From JAAXKN01 sp036261625 (lineage in GTDB: Bacteria > Bacteroidota > Ignavibacteria > Ignavibacteriales > SURF-24), in NCBI GenBank assembly GCA_036261625.1, contig DATAKL010000010.1, forward strand, positions 34,067-98,066: a stretch of DNA of 64,000 bases. The letters are read 5' to 3'. Both the position numbers and the translations under genes were made by a program. The notes below the pieces were generated by a model. It did not search any database. It was not told the origin of the DNA and saw nothing but the letters and a program-made list of their open reading frames with translations. Positions 47,947 through 57,986 of this stretch are shown here, piece after piece (the stretch's first letter is position 1; every line of letters starts with the position of its first letter).

Positions 47947-50900
47947 TTGAAAATATTACAACTAGATACATTCTATAGCAGACCGCTTGAAATACTTTAC
48001 AATAAATACCCGGCACTAAAAGAAGAGCCGTTCGCGGTTCAGATGGATGCTATATTAAGGGATGGTTTCGCTGCTGTTCATACAATTGCCCCTTATATGA
48101 CGCAAATGGGCTATGAAGCCATGTGGGTGGTTGGCAACTTGCCTGAGGCGCAGATAAAATGGGCAAAAGAAAACGGATATTCTCTCAGAAATCCAAATAA
48201 TTGGCTCCATGAGATCTCCCGCGCCCAGATAGAAACTTTCAGGCCGGATGTACTTTATACGACTAATGCAATGGTATTCGACAGCAGTTTTATGAGGTCT
48301 TTATCTTACCGCCCAAAACTGATTATCGGCTTCCAAGCCTCAGATATACCCAATGGGACAGACTGGAGTGAATTTGATCTTTTCCTTTCGCCTTTGGGCT
48401 CGCTAAGAAATGAAGCCATAAAATGCGGTGCCCGTGAAACTGAAATGTACATGCCCGGATTTCCTGTCTGGATATATGATTCAATAAAAAGTATTAGTCC
48501 GGTAAACGATCTGGTATTCTGCGGCCAGTGGACAGAGGATCTGCATAAGAACAGAAATAAATACCTGACTGAAATCGTCAAATATTTCGGCGGGAAAATT
48601 AAATTAGACTATCATTTGAGCGGGCAGATAAACAAAATTCCAGATCCTGTTCAAAAAGTTAACAACGGAGCCTGTTACGGTCTACAGATGCACAGATACA
48701 TCAAAGAGGGAAAAATAGCTTTTGACGCCAGGGGTGATATAAGGAGCTTTAATAGAGAAAACCCGATTGATGTTGCCAAGAATGAAACTGCTAACATGAG
48801 GATTTTTGAAGTCACCGGAAGCGGTGTACTGCTGCTTACTGAGCACAAAGATAATCTCGGCAGTTATTTCGAAATCGGCAAGGAAATAGAAACCTACAAA
48901 GACTCAAACGAGCTGTTCGAAAAAATAAATTACTATTTAGCCAATCCTAAGGAACGTGACCTGATTGCAGAAAATGGCAGGCTCAGATGCCACAGGGACC
49001 ATTCGATGGCTAACAGAATAAAACAATTTGATGACATTATTAGAACTAAATTAGGGCATAAAAGAATATCCGATTCAAGCGGCAGCAAACCAACAGGTAC
49101 TTTAATGGGAAAAAGCAAAACATCAGAAACTGATTTTGAAATAGTATTTGCGGATAAAGATCTACGCAATCTAAGGGAAATAGCAAAACGCAGCAGATTC
49201 AAGCACAGGATAGTTGTTTATGATGGACTTAGGATTCATAACTATGACCTTTTGTCACTTTATATGGCAATGAAAGATATTTTTCTGCATAAGATCTACC
49301 AATTTGAAACAAAAAACAATTCTCCGGTAATAATTGACGGCGGAGGGCATATTGGCTTATTTACATTGTTCATAAAGAAAAAATATCCCAATGCAAAGGT
49401 TTTTATCTTCGAACCCGAGGATGAGTCGTGGCAGCTTTTACAACTGAACTTACATGAAAACCATTTAGAAAATGTTCACCCAATTAAATCCGGTCTATTT
49501 AATATTGATGGTAATCTTGAGTTTGGCAATGATCACTCTGATGGAAGCTCGATTTTTTCAAAAGAAAAGACACAGATAATATCAGTATCTAAGCTTAGTC
49601 CTTATTTGAATGAACCTGTTGATTTTATGAAATTAAACATTGAAGGCTCTGAGCTTCCGGTATTAAAAGAAATAGCACCGAAGCTTGAAAATGTAAATGA
49701 ACTGGTAATCGAGTACCATGGATTTCCCGAAACAGGGCAGGTTCTTCATGAAATTCTTTCAATACTCAATGAGAATGGATTCAGGTACTTATTGCACGAT
49801 TTTGACAATGAGACAAATGATGCAACAAAGCCTCCATTTCATATTAACCAGGTTTCCCGATTCTTTTTGTTAATTTATGCCAAGAGGCTCTTCATTGCCC
49901 TGCCGAATTTGAAGAAAGAAAAAGCCGAATTGAAGTTATTGCCTGTAAGCAACACCTTCGGCTTCGACAGGGGAACTCCGATTGACCGGTATTATATAGA
50001 AAAGTTTCTTTCTGAAAACAGAAAGTTTATTTCGGGTTCGGTTCTGGAAATAGGCGACAGGACATATACCAGAAAATTCGGCACCGGTGTAAAGGAAAGT
50101 ACTGTCCTTAGCTTCAGTCCGGCTCAGGGAGTGGACATAGTTGGAAACCTTGAAACCGGGGAAAATGTGCCGGTTTCCCGCTTCGACTGCATTATTCTAA
50201 CGCAGACAATCCAGTTTATTTATGATTTTAAGAGTGCTCTAAGAAATGCCTGCAATGCCCTCAAACCGGGCGGGCGTCTTTTAGTTACCGCCTCAGGAAT
50301 TAGCCAAATTTCACGATATGACATGGACCGCTGGGGAGAATACTGGAGGTTTACAGATAAGACACTAACTAAAGTGCTCAAAGAAGTTGCCGTCGCTTCA
50401 GAAGTTGAGGTGAAAAACTGGGGTAACGTTGCAATAGCAAAGGCATTTTTGGACGGGTTTGCACATGAGGAAATTCCGGCTGAAGTTCTTGATTATAACG
50501 ATCCCGATTATCAGGTTCTGCTTACGGGAAAACTGGTAAAAGGGAACGGAGGTTTTTACAATCAGGGAGTGGAACCCACGAAGAAAAAAGAAAACTTTAC
50601 GGAAACTGTAAATGTTCTCTTGTATCACCGGGTTGCCTTAGATCCTTTGGACACACAACTGCTATCTGTTTCTCCAAAAAATTTTGAAGAACAAATTAAA
50701 TTTCTAAAGGATAATTTTAAGATTGTTCATTTAAGAAACCTAATTGATGAGATTAAAAACAAGGCGTTGGTTCCAAATACCATTGCAATTACCTTTGACG
50801 ATGGCTATTTGGACAATTTCACGAATGCACTGCCGATATTGGAAAAATTCAAGGTTCCTGCCACCATCTTTGTAACAGCCGGAATGGCGGGCAGCAAGGA

Positions 50901-51579
50901 AGAATTCTGGTGGGATGCACTGGAGAGAATCCTTTTTTATAACCAAAATCTTCCGCAGGGACTTAACCTAAGCAGTGATAAAGAAAACTATGATATAAAG
51001 CTCTTAACAGCTCAAGATAAGCTCAGGGCTTATGAAATACTGCATTCAATACTGAAAAGCCAGACGGAAAACGAAAGAAAGCAGCTTTTAAGTGATTTGC
51101 TGAAATGGGCAGGCTTAAGTTCCGAAGGCCGTTTAAGCCATAGAATTATGAATATTGATCAGCTAAGGAAAATAGCCGGATCACCTTATATCGAAATAGG
51201 TTCTCATACGGTTTCACACCAAAGGCTTTCCTCAATGGGGTATGATGAACAATACCTGGAATTATCCAACTCGAGAACCTTACTTGAAGCCGCAATAAAT
51301 AAGACGGTTGCAACTTTGTCTTATCCGTTCGGCACGCTCGGGGACATTAATAACGATACCATAAAGGCAGCCCGGAATGCGGGCTATATTGCCGGAATTG
51401 CAAATTATCCGGATTCAGTAAATTCCTCAACCGACGTGTTCAGAGTACCGCGCTGGCTCGTAAGAAACTGGAATGCCGAAACTTTTATTAAATGGATTGC
51501 TTCGGCCGACAAAAGCCATTTTGAAAACGAAATGCTAAGTGAGCGCAACAGGAACATCATAAATTTTTTATCCAGGTGA
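47947..51579 (+). CDS. Four-domain fusion: GT, FkbM methyltransferase, second methyltransferase, NodB deacetylase
   Basis: This 1210-residue protein starts at TTG 47,947, preceded by AGGAGG (spacing only four bases). Domains: a CgeB-like GT-B glycosyltransferase (about 1-370; 'ANMRIFEVTGSGVLLLTEHKDNL'), and FkbM methyltransferase (about 455-640; 'VIIDGGGHIGLFTLFIKKKYP...FIFEPEDE...MKLNIEGSE'). A Methyltransf_11-like domain follows (about 680-860; 'ALRNACNALKPGGRLLVTAS'), then a polysaccharide-deacetylase domain (about 888-1190; 'TFDDGYLDNF' and 'IGSHTVSHQRL' hold the metal ligands). It could synthesise and modify sugars in one enzyme. It follows the double methyltransferase by 52 bases. Confidence 0.8.
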   Translation: MKILQLDTFYSRPLEILYNKYPALKEEPFAVQMDAILRDGFAAVHTIAPYMTQMGYEAMWVVGNLPEAQIKWAKENGYSLRNPNNWLHEISRAQIETFRPDVLYTTNAMVFDSSFMRSLSYRPKLIIGFQASDIPNGTDWSEFDLFLSPLGSLRNEAIKCGARETEMYMPGFPVWIYDSIKSISPVNDLVFCGQWTEDLHKNRNKYLTEIVKYFGGKIKLDYHLSGQINKIPDPVQKVNNGACYGLQMHRYIKEGKIAFDARGDIRSFNRENPIDVAKNETANMRIFEVTGSGVLLLTEHKDNLGSYFEIGKEIETYKDSNELFEKINYYLANPKERDLIAENGRLRCHRDHSMANRIKQFDDIIRTKLGHKRISDSSGSKPTGTLMGKSKTSETDFEIVFADKDLRNLREIAKRSRFKHRIVVYDGLRIHNYDLLSLYMAMKDIFLHKIYQFETKNNSPVIIDGGGHIGLFTLFIKKKYPNAKVFIFEPEDESWQLLQLNLHENHLENVHPIKSGLFNIDGNLEFGNDHSDGSSIFSKEKTQIISVSKLSPYLNEPVDFMKLNIEGSELPVLKEIAPKLENVNELVIEYHGFPETGQVLHEILSILNENGFRYLLHDFDNETNDATKPPFHINQVSRFFLLIYAKRLFIALPNLKKEKAELKLLPVSNTFGFDRGTPIDRYYIEKFLSENRKFISGSVLEIGDRTYTRKFGTGVKESTVLSFSPAQGVDIVGNLETGENVPVSRFDCIILTQTIQFIYDFKSALRNACNALKPGGRLLVTASGISQISRYDMDRWGEYWRFTDKTLTKVLKEVAVASEVEVKNWGNVAIAKAFLDGFAHEEIPAEVLDYNDPDYQVLLTGKLVKGNGGFYNQGVEPTKKKENFTETVNVLLYHRVALDPLDTQLLSVSPKNFEEQIKFLKDNFKIVHLRNLIDEIKNKALVPNTIAITFDDGYLDNFTNALPILEKFKVPATIFVTAGMAGSKEEFWWDALERILFYNQNLPQGLNLSSDKENYDIKLLTAQDKLRAYEILHSILKSQTENERKQLLSDLLKWAGLSSEGRLSHRIMNIDQLRKIAGSPYIEIGSHTVSHQRLSSMGYDEQYLELSNSRTLLEAAINKTVATLSYPFGTLGDINNDTIKAARNAGYIAGIANYPDSVNSSTDVFRVPRWLVRNWNAETFIKWIASADKSHFENEMLSERNRNIINFLSR

Positions 51580-51598
51580 ACAAAAGCGGGAAAACTGA

Positions 51599-54500
51599 AT
51601 GAATATAAAGCACATCAATACATTTGATTCCATCGGGGGAGCTGCAAAGGTTGCCTACAGGCTTGCCGAAGAACAGTTTAGAAGAGGGCACTCTTCAGGA
51701 ATGCTGGCCGGCGCTAAAAGAAGCAGCAGTGCCAACTTCCCGGTCCATGAAGTATTTGAGAAGCAGGCCGGTGAGTTTTTTCCGCTAGAGAGGGAGGGTC
51801 TTCAGTATTATTCATTTCAGATGAGCCATCAGCTTATTAATAACTCAGAGCTCAGAAAAGCGGACCTCCTGCATCTGCATAACATACACGGCGGCTATTT
51901 TAACCCTTTCTCCCTGGTTCTGCTTTCAACTATAAAGCCCGTTGTATGGACTCTGCACGATATGCATTCTATTACAGGGCACTGCGCCCACTCGCTTGAC
52001 TGTGATAAATGGGAGAAAAATTGCGGCGGATGCCCGGGACTTGAAATTTATCCCTCCATTCCGGTCGACCGTACGGCAAGACTTCTAAAAGAAAAAAAGG
52101 TCATCTACGACAATTCCTTTTTTAATGTTGTCGCTCCATCTTACTGGCTGAAATCAAAACTGGAGAAAAGCATTCTGAGAAATCATTATGCTGAGGTGAT
52201 TCACAACGGAATTGATTCAGGTCTCTTCAGGCCGTTAAATAAAAAAGAAGTTAGGAAAAAGTACAAAATCCCGGAAAACATTAGTATAGTTGGATGTGTT
52301 GCGCACGGTGGAATAGAAAATGAATGGAAAGGTGGTTACTATATAACGGAAATTCTCAAAAGCATAGTCCTTAAATATCCAGATACTGTTTTCCTTAACA
52401 TTGGAACCTCCGGCCAGTCACAGGATCCTCACATAATAAATATTCCTTTTGTGGAAGATGAGGCAAAGCTCAGTGAAATATATTCACTGCTCGACGTATT
52501 TCTTTTTACCTCAATTGCTGAAAACTGCCCGCTTGTGATTCTAGAGGCTCTTTCCTGCGGAGTGCCTATTGTTACATTCAACACCGGAGGAATTCCTGAA
52601 CTGGTTAGAAACGGGCTTGACGGTTATGTTACGGGTTATAAAAATACTGCCGAGGCGATAAGCTCTCTGGAGGTAATCCTTTCAGAAAAGAATAAGAGAA
52701 CTGAATTTGGAAACAATGCGCGGGAAAGTGCCCTTAAGCATTTTGACCACGGGATAATTGCCAGCAAATATGAAGATGTATATAAAAAGACAATTGAAGA
52801 TTTCGAAAAATTAAAGAAACAGAAAAAGCTGCCTTTTATTTCTTTAAGTGATATTCCTGAAGAAATTAAAACCCCGGGTTTTTTGGCATCTTATAATAAA
52901 ACTGCCAGTGAGGCAATATCTGTAAGTCAGACTTATAAAGCCGGCAGTCTGGGCGGTATGAAATATCCTAAAATTACAGTTGTCACACCTTCGTTTAACC
53001 AGGGTGAGTTTCTGGAAGAAACTATTCAGTCCATCCTCAGCCAGAACTACCCAAATCTTGAATACATAATTATGGACGGGGGAAGCACAGATAACTCCGT
53101 AGATATAATAAAGAAATATGAAAAACATCTCCACTACTGGCAAAGTAAGCCCGATGGCGGGCAGTATAATGCCATAAATGCGGGATTTGCAATGTCATCG
53201 GGTGAAATATTATGCTGGCTTAATTCCGATGATAAACTTCACCCGGGAAGTTTTGAGCTTGCGGCAAGAATATTTTGTGCTTTCGATCACATCAACTGGA
53301 TTTCAGGCAGGCATACATGCTGGGATGACGAAGGAAAATTGAACTTCGTAATCCCCGAAATTCCTGACATATCGAGAAAAACTTACTACGACTGGGCCTT
53401 AAGAAAAGGGATATTTATTCAGCAGGAATCCACCTTCTGGCGGCGCTCTTTGTGGGAAAAAGCAGGCGGAAGCCTCAACCTATCCTATAAGCTGGCTGCC
53501 GACTTCGATCTCTGGAACAGATTCTTCCACTTAGACGACCTATATCTGGTTGACGCCCTTCTGGGGGGCTTCAGGGTCCACAGAGGACAGAAGACATCAC
53601 AGTTCATGAGACAGTATGTTGAAGAGGTAAGCCAGATTATCTCAGGCCAGGGAGATATTACGTCTAAAGCGGAACTGATTAAAAGCGACTCCTGCAGAAT
53701 TGTAACGCAGAAAATGCTCTCTGAGGTAAATATTAATGTCATAAGTGAGGGTAATTTCTCCTATTTTACATACTCTAAAAAAGACCACTTCTCATATTTC
53801 AGAGACAGTGATGTTGAACTCTATGGAGTCAGCAAAGACCCCGATTTAAGTGAGCTTAAGGTATACCAGGACTTACTGTGCTACAGTTTCATAAAAACCA
53901 ACATCCCGAAGGGATCCAGAATCCTGGAAATCGGCGGCGGTGAATCAAGGGTGCTTAGAAGACTTGCCCGGGAATATGAATGCTGGAATATCGACAAATT
54001 GGAAGGTCTCGGAGACGGACCCAGAAGTGTTCACAATAAGAACATAAGGCTCGTGAAGGATTATATGGGGAGTTTCAATAAGGAACTGCCCGGTAATTAC
54101 TTTGACTTTGTCTTTAGCATATCCACACTTGAACACGTGCCGGAAGATGAGGCGATCTTCAGAAATATCTGTCAGGATATTGAGCGGGTGATGAAAACTG
54201 GCGCCTTGTCTTTGCACTGCTTTGACGTTGCACATCAGGGCAACTCTGTTTGGACAAACAGATTCTTAAAGTATATTTTTGAAGCGGTCAAAACAATTAA
54301 TAAATTTGAACCGCTTGAGAAAATCCTTTTTGACCCCTACGTCTACTTTATGTCTGAGCAGAGTTATAATTCCGGGTGGAGACATCTTACGGGGAAAAGC
54401 TATAATGATTTCGGTAAACCTGCTTCTTATAACGTGTTATGGAAAAAACAGCAGCCTATGAAAGAAAATGAAACTAAAATATCGGTGATTGTTTCAAGTT

Positions 54501-57500
54501 ATAACGCCGAAAAGGACATGAGAAACTGCCTAACGGACCTTGTGGCACAAACTGTATTCGACCAGATGGAGGTAATTGTTGTTGATGCAGCATCACCTGA
54601 GAATGAGGGTGCTGTTGTCAAGGAATTTCAGAAGAAATATAAAAATATTACCTACATCAGAACTCCTGAAAGAATAGGGGTCTATCCGGCATGGAACATT
54701 GCAATTAAAAAAGCCAAAGGGAAATTTATCACTCCTTTCAGCACCAACGACCGCTTAAGAAAAGATGCCTATGAGATTCTTTCAAGGACGCTGGATGAAA
54801 ACCCCGGGGTGAGCATGGTATATGGCGACACCTATATTACAAATAACGAAAATGAAAGCTTTGAGGAACACCAGCCTACTGGCAGGGCAATGAAATGGCC
54901 GGAATATTCATTTAAGCGTCTTTTGGTCTTCAACGGCGTTGGACCTCACCCCATGTGGCGCGCATCCATTCATCAGGAGATTGGGTATTTTTCAGAAGAC
55001 TTCGTGGCGCTCGGCGACCAGGAATTCTTCTTAAGAGTCGGCTATAAACATAACCTGCTGCACATTAAGGAATATACAGGACTGTACTTATGGCGTGATG
55101 ATGCGGTTTCCCTGAAGGGCTCACTGCCCTTAAGTGAAACTATAGAAATAAGAAATCGCTACATGAAAATGTACCTGCAGGATAATAAAGTTGATCTGAA
55201 AAAACCTCCATTGGTAAGTATCATTATCCCGACCTTTAACAAGTTATATCTTACACACAGGGCAGTTCTGTCTGTGCAGCTCAATACTCGTATGCCTTAT
55301 GAAATAATTATTGTTGATAATTGTTCGACGGACGGGACCAGGGAATATGCACAAAATCTGAGCCTTGAATTCCCAAATGTAAAGTTTGTGCTTAACAATA
55401 AAAATGAAGGCTTTGCCAAGGCTAACAATATAGGAGTTTCAAAGGCAGAAGGGAGATATATACTGTGCCTGAACAACGATACAGAGCCACAGGCGGGCTG
55501 GATGGAAGCTTTGCTCAGTATTGCCGAGAACGATGAGTCTGTTGCTGCTGTTGGAAGCAAACTACTTTTCCCGCACGGTACTATTCAGCATGCAGGTGTT
55601 ATTGTGGCTGAAAAGCTTAATACTGATATAGAAGATGAGAAATTCATGCCAACTCATATTCATTATGGCTCAAAGGCCGATCTGCCTGAAGCAAATTTTG
55701 CAAGAACTTATCAGGTTTTAACAGCTGCATCATTGCTGATAAGAAAAGATGCCTTCATACAAGCTGGCGGTTATGATGAGCAGTACTGGAACGGATACGA
55801 GGACGTTGATTTGTGCTTAAAGCTCACCTCAAAGGGCTGGAAACTGGTTTATCAGCCTGAGAGCATTGTAATTCATTATGAATCACAGAGCGGGCCGGAA
55901 AGATTTTCCAAAAACAACGAAAATATACGTCTATTGAGATTGAAGTGGATGGGTAAAATTAAGCCGGATTTTTTAATAAGCAGCGATAATATTGCAAGGC
56001 CAACAGGTAACGGGAAAATAGGATTATATATACCACCTTCTGGAAATAAATCGTTAAATTACACCGATAACGCTAAAGCAAAGGGTCCATTTGTTTCAAT
56101 AATCGTGCTTACATTTAACGGACTTAAATACAATAAAGAGTTTTTTCATTCGGTGCTGCATTTCACAAAGTGTCCATATGAAATAATAGTTATTGATAAT
56201 GCCAGTAAGGATGGAACGGTTGATTATCTAAGAAAGTTGGAGAAAAAATACCCAAACATACACGTTATTTATAATGAAAATAATCTGGGTTTTCCTGCCT
56301 CGGTAAATCAGGCATTTAAGGCTGCAACGGGCAATTTTGTGCTGGTTGCAAATAATGATATTGTTGTTACTGAGAACTGGCTGGAAAGAATGGTCGAAAT
56401 AGCCATGTCATCACATGAGGTAGGTATTGTCGGTCCATTAAGCAACTCAGTCAGCGGAATACAGATTGATAAGAACGCCAAATACAAAAGTATGCCGGAA
56501 ATGCATAAATATGCAAAGAGAATAAGGAAAGAAAATGCAGGACGGTTTCTTGAATTCCCGCGAGTGGCCTTCCTCTGCACACTCATTAAAAAAGAGGTTA
56601 TTGATGCCCTTGGCGGGCTTGATGAACGCTTCAGCCCAGGGAATTTTGAGGATGACGACTTCTGCCTCCGCGCAGAAAAGGCTGGCTTTAAGACTGTAAT
56701 CGCTAAGGACGTCTTTATTCACCACTACGGATCAAAATCATTCAAGGCTGATGGTGAAAGAAAATATGCCGAACGTCTAGAAATCAATAAAAAGAAATTT
56801 GTTGATAAGTGGGGGGCTACAATTGAGGAGATCTGGCTTGAAGGCAAACCTACGAGGGAAAGATCTCTGTCCTACCCGCTTCATACAGATGAATTCATTG
56901 AAAAATATGAAAGGGCTCTTGTCCATTTCAGCGACGGGGAATTTGAACTTGCTGAAGGAGCCCTGAAACGTGCTCTTGAGATCTATGAGGCTGAAGGCAG
57001 AAGCGACAGGACAAAGGAATATGCAAATATCCTTAATCTTTATGGCAGCCTTTACCTTATGAGCGAAGATCTGGAAAAGGCAAAAGAGTATTTTGAACGC
57101 GAACTTAAAATTGACCCCGATTCGGTTTCTGCCTGCATGGGCTTGGGCGAAGTCTTCTTGGCGGCAGAACTTTTCAATGAATCAAAGGAAATGTTCCAGT
57201 GGGCCACAAAAAATGAACCGGAAAATAACAATGCCAGAGAGGGCCTTGCAAAGGTGAACAGAAAACTCGGACTGGCTGAGGGCCATAACAGTCTTATCGC
57301 AGAGGCTCAGGTGACATTAAATGAAGCAAAAAGCAGCAGTAAATTGAAAATCGTAAATACGGATAATGAAATGAATGATCTACTTCAAAGAGCTGAAAAT
57401 CTAATAGAGCAAAAACAATTGGCAGAAGCAGTTGAACTCCTGTATGAAATTATAAGAACTGATCCCGGGAATATCGATGCCCTAAATGATCTTGCTGTGG

Positions 57501-57958
57501 TATCAATATTGGCCGGAGATTTTGAATCGGCGGCAGATTTTATTGAAAGGGTTGTTAAAATCGATCCTGCAAACGACGTGGCAATGGAAAATATGAATTA
57601 CCTCAGCCAGGTGATTGACGAAAAGTTAAATCAGCCGGGAAATAATTCTGATCTTTCATTGCAGGAAGATATCGCTGAAAACTTAAAGCCTGCAGGACAG
57701 TACAGCGAAATGATCGGAAAAGCTGAAGCACTAATTGAAAATAGCGATCTATCATCAGCCCGCAAGATTTTGGAAACAGTACTCCTGATGGAAGAATTTA
57801 ATTTGGATGCCCTGAACGATCTTTCGGTAATTGAAATCATGGAAGGGAATTATCAGGCAGCCGTGGAACTGCTGGAAAAGGTGATCCGCCTGGCCCCTGA
57901 TAATGCAGTTGCAAATGAAAATATTCTCTATCTTCAAAAAGAATTAGATAAGCTTTAA
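51599..57958 (+). CDS. Giant glycosyltransferase with five GT domains, a methyltransferase and TPRs
   Basis: This 2119-residue protein contains, in order: GT4 (about 1-395; 'FLFTSIAENCPLVILEALSCGVPIV'); GT2 domain 1 (about 454-700; 'ITVVTPSFNQGEFLEETI', DXD-like 'LNSDDKL'); methyltransferase (about 770-920; 'ILEIGGGESRVLRRL'); GT2 domain 2 (about 960-1180; here the metal motif is replaced by 'STNDR'); GT2 domain 3 (about 1202-1440; 'CLNNDTE'); GT2 domain 4 (about 1495-1740; 'VANNDIV'); then TPRs (about 1760-2119). It is an assembly-line glycosyltransferase and probably adds several sugars. It starts 19 bases after the preceding gene's stop. Confidence 0.85.
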   Translation: MNIKHINTFDSIGGAAKVAYRLAEEQFRRGHSSGMLAGAKRSSSANFPVHEVFEKQAGEFFPLEREGLQYYSFQMSHQLINNSELRKADLLHLHNIHGGYFNPFSLVLLSTIKPVVWTLHDMHSITGHCAHSLDCDKWEKNCGGCPGLEIYPSIPVDRTARLLKEKKVIYDNSFFNVVAPSYWLKSKLEKSILRNHYAEVIHNGIDSGLFRPLNKKEVRKKYKIPENISIVGCVAHGGIENEWKGGYYITEILKSIVLKYPDTVFLNIGTSGQSQDPHIINIPFVEDEAKLSEIYSLLDVFLFTSIAENCPLVILEALSCGVPIVTFNTGGIPELVRNGLDGYVTGYKNTAEAISSLEVILSEKNKRTEFGNNARESALKHFDHGIIASKYEDVYKKTIEDFEKLKKQKKLPFISLSDIPEEIKTPGFLASYNKTASEAISVSQTYKAGSLGGMKYPKITVVTPSFNQGEFLEETIQSILSQNYPNLEYIIMDGGSTDNSVDIIKKYEKHLHYWQSKPDGGQYNAINAGFAMSSGEILCWLNSDDKLHPGSFELAARIFCAFDHINWISGRHTCWDDEGKLNFVIPEIPDISRKTYYDWALRKGIFIQQESTFWRRSLWEKAGGSLNLSYKLAADFDLWNRFFHLDDLYLVDALLGGFRVHRGQKTSQFMRQYVEEVSQIISGQGDITSKAELIKSDSCRIVTQKMLSEVNINVISEGNFSYFTYSKKDHFSYFRDSDVELYGVSKDPDLSELKVYQDLLCYSFIKTNIPKGSRILEIGGGESRVLRRLAREYECWNIDKLEGLGDGPRSVHNKNIRLVKDYMGSFNKELPGNYFDFVFSISTLEHVPEDEAIFRNICQDIERVMKTGALSLHCFDVAHQGNSVWTNRFLKYIFEAVKTINKFEPLEKILFDPYVYFMSEQSYNSGWRHLTGKSYNDFGKPASYNVLWKKQQPMKENETKISVIVSSYNAEKDMRNCLTDLVAQTVFDQMEVIVVDAASPENEGAVVKEFQKKYKNITYIRTPERIGVYPAWNIAIKKAKGKFITPFSTNDRLRKDAYEILSRTLDENPGVSMVYGDTYITNNENESFEEHQPTGRAMKWPEYSFKRLLVFNGVGPHPMWRASIHQEIGYFSEDFVALGDQEFFLRVGYKHNLLHIKEYTGLYLWRDDAVSLKGSLPLSETIEIRNRYMKMYLQDNKVDLKKPPLVSIIIPTFNKLYLTHRAVLSVQLNTRMPYEIIIVDNCSTDGTREYAQNLSLEFPNVKFVLNNKNEGFAKANNIGVSKAEGRYILCLNNDTEPQAGWMEALLSIAENDESVAAVGSKLLFPHGTIQHAGVIVAEKLNTDIEDEKFMPTHIHYGSKADLPEANFARTYQVLTAASLLIRKDAFIQAGGYDEQYWNGYEDVDLCLKLTSKGWKLVYQPESIVIHYESQSGPERFSKNNENIRLLRLKWMGKIKPDFLISSDNIARPTGNGKIGLYIPPSGNKSLNYTDNAKAKGPFVSIIVLTFNGLKYNKEFFHSVLHFTKCPYEIIVIDNASKDGTVDYLRKLEKKYPNIHVIYNENNLGFPASVNQAFKAATGNFVLVANNDIVVTENWLERMVEIAMSSHEVGIVGPLSNSVSGIQIDKNAKYKSMPEMHKYAKRIRKENAGRFLEFPRVAFLCTLIKKEVIDALGGLDERFSPGNFEDDDFCLRAEKAGFKTVIAKDVFIHHYGSKSFKADGERKYAERLEINKKKFVDKWGATIEEIWLEGKPTRERSLSYPLHTDEFIEKYERALVHFSDGEFELAEGALKRALEIYEAEGRSDRTKEYANILNLYGSLYLMSEDLEKAKEYFERELKIDPDSVSACMGLGEVFLAAELFNESKEMFQWATKNEPENNNAREGLAKVNRKLGLAEGHNSLIAEAQVTLNEAKSSSKLKIVNTDNEMNDLLQRAENLIEQKQLAEAVELLYEIIRTDPGNIDALNDLAVVSILAGDFESAADFIERVVKIDPANDVAMENMNYLSQVIDEKLNQPGNNSDLSLQEDIAENLKPAGQYSEMIGKAEALIENSDLSSARKILETVLLMEEFNLDALNDLSVIEIMEGNYQAAVELLEKVIRLAPDNAVANENILYLQKELDKL

Positions 57959-57986
57959 TTCTCAAAAGATAAGGAATGTTTCTGTA

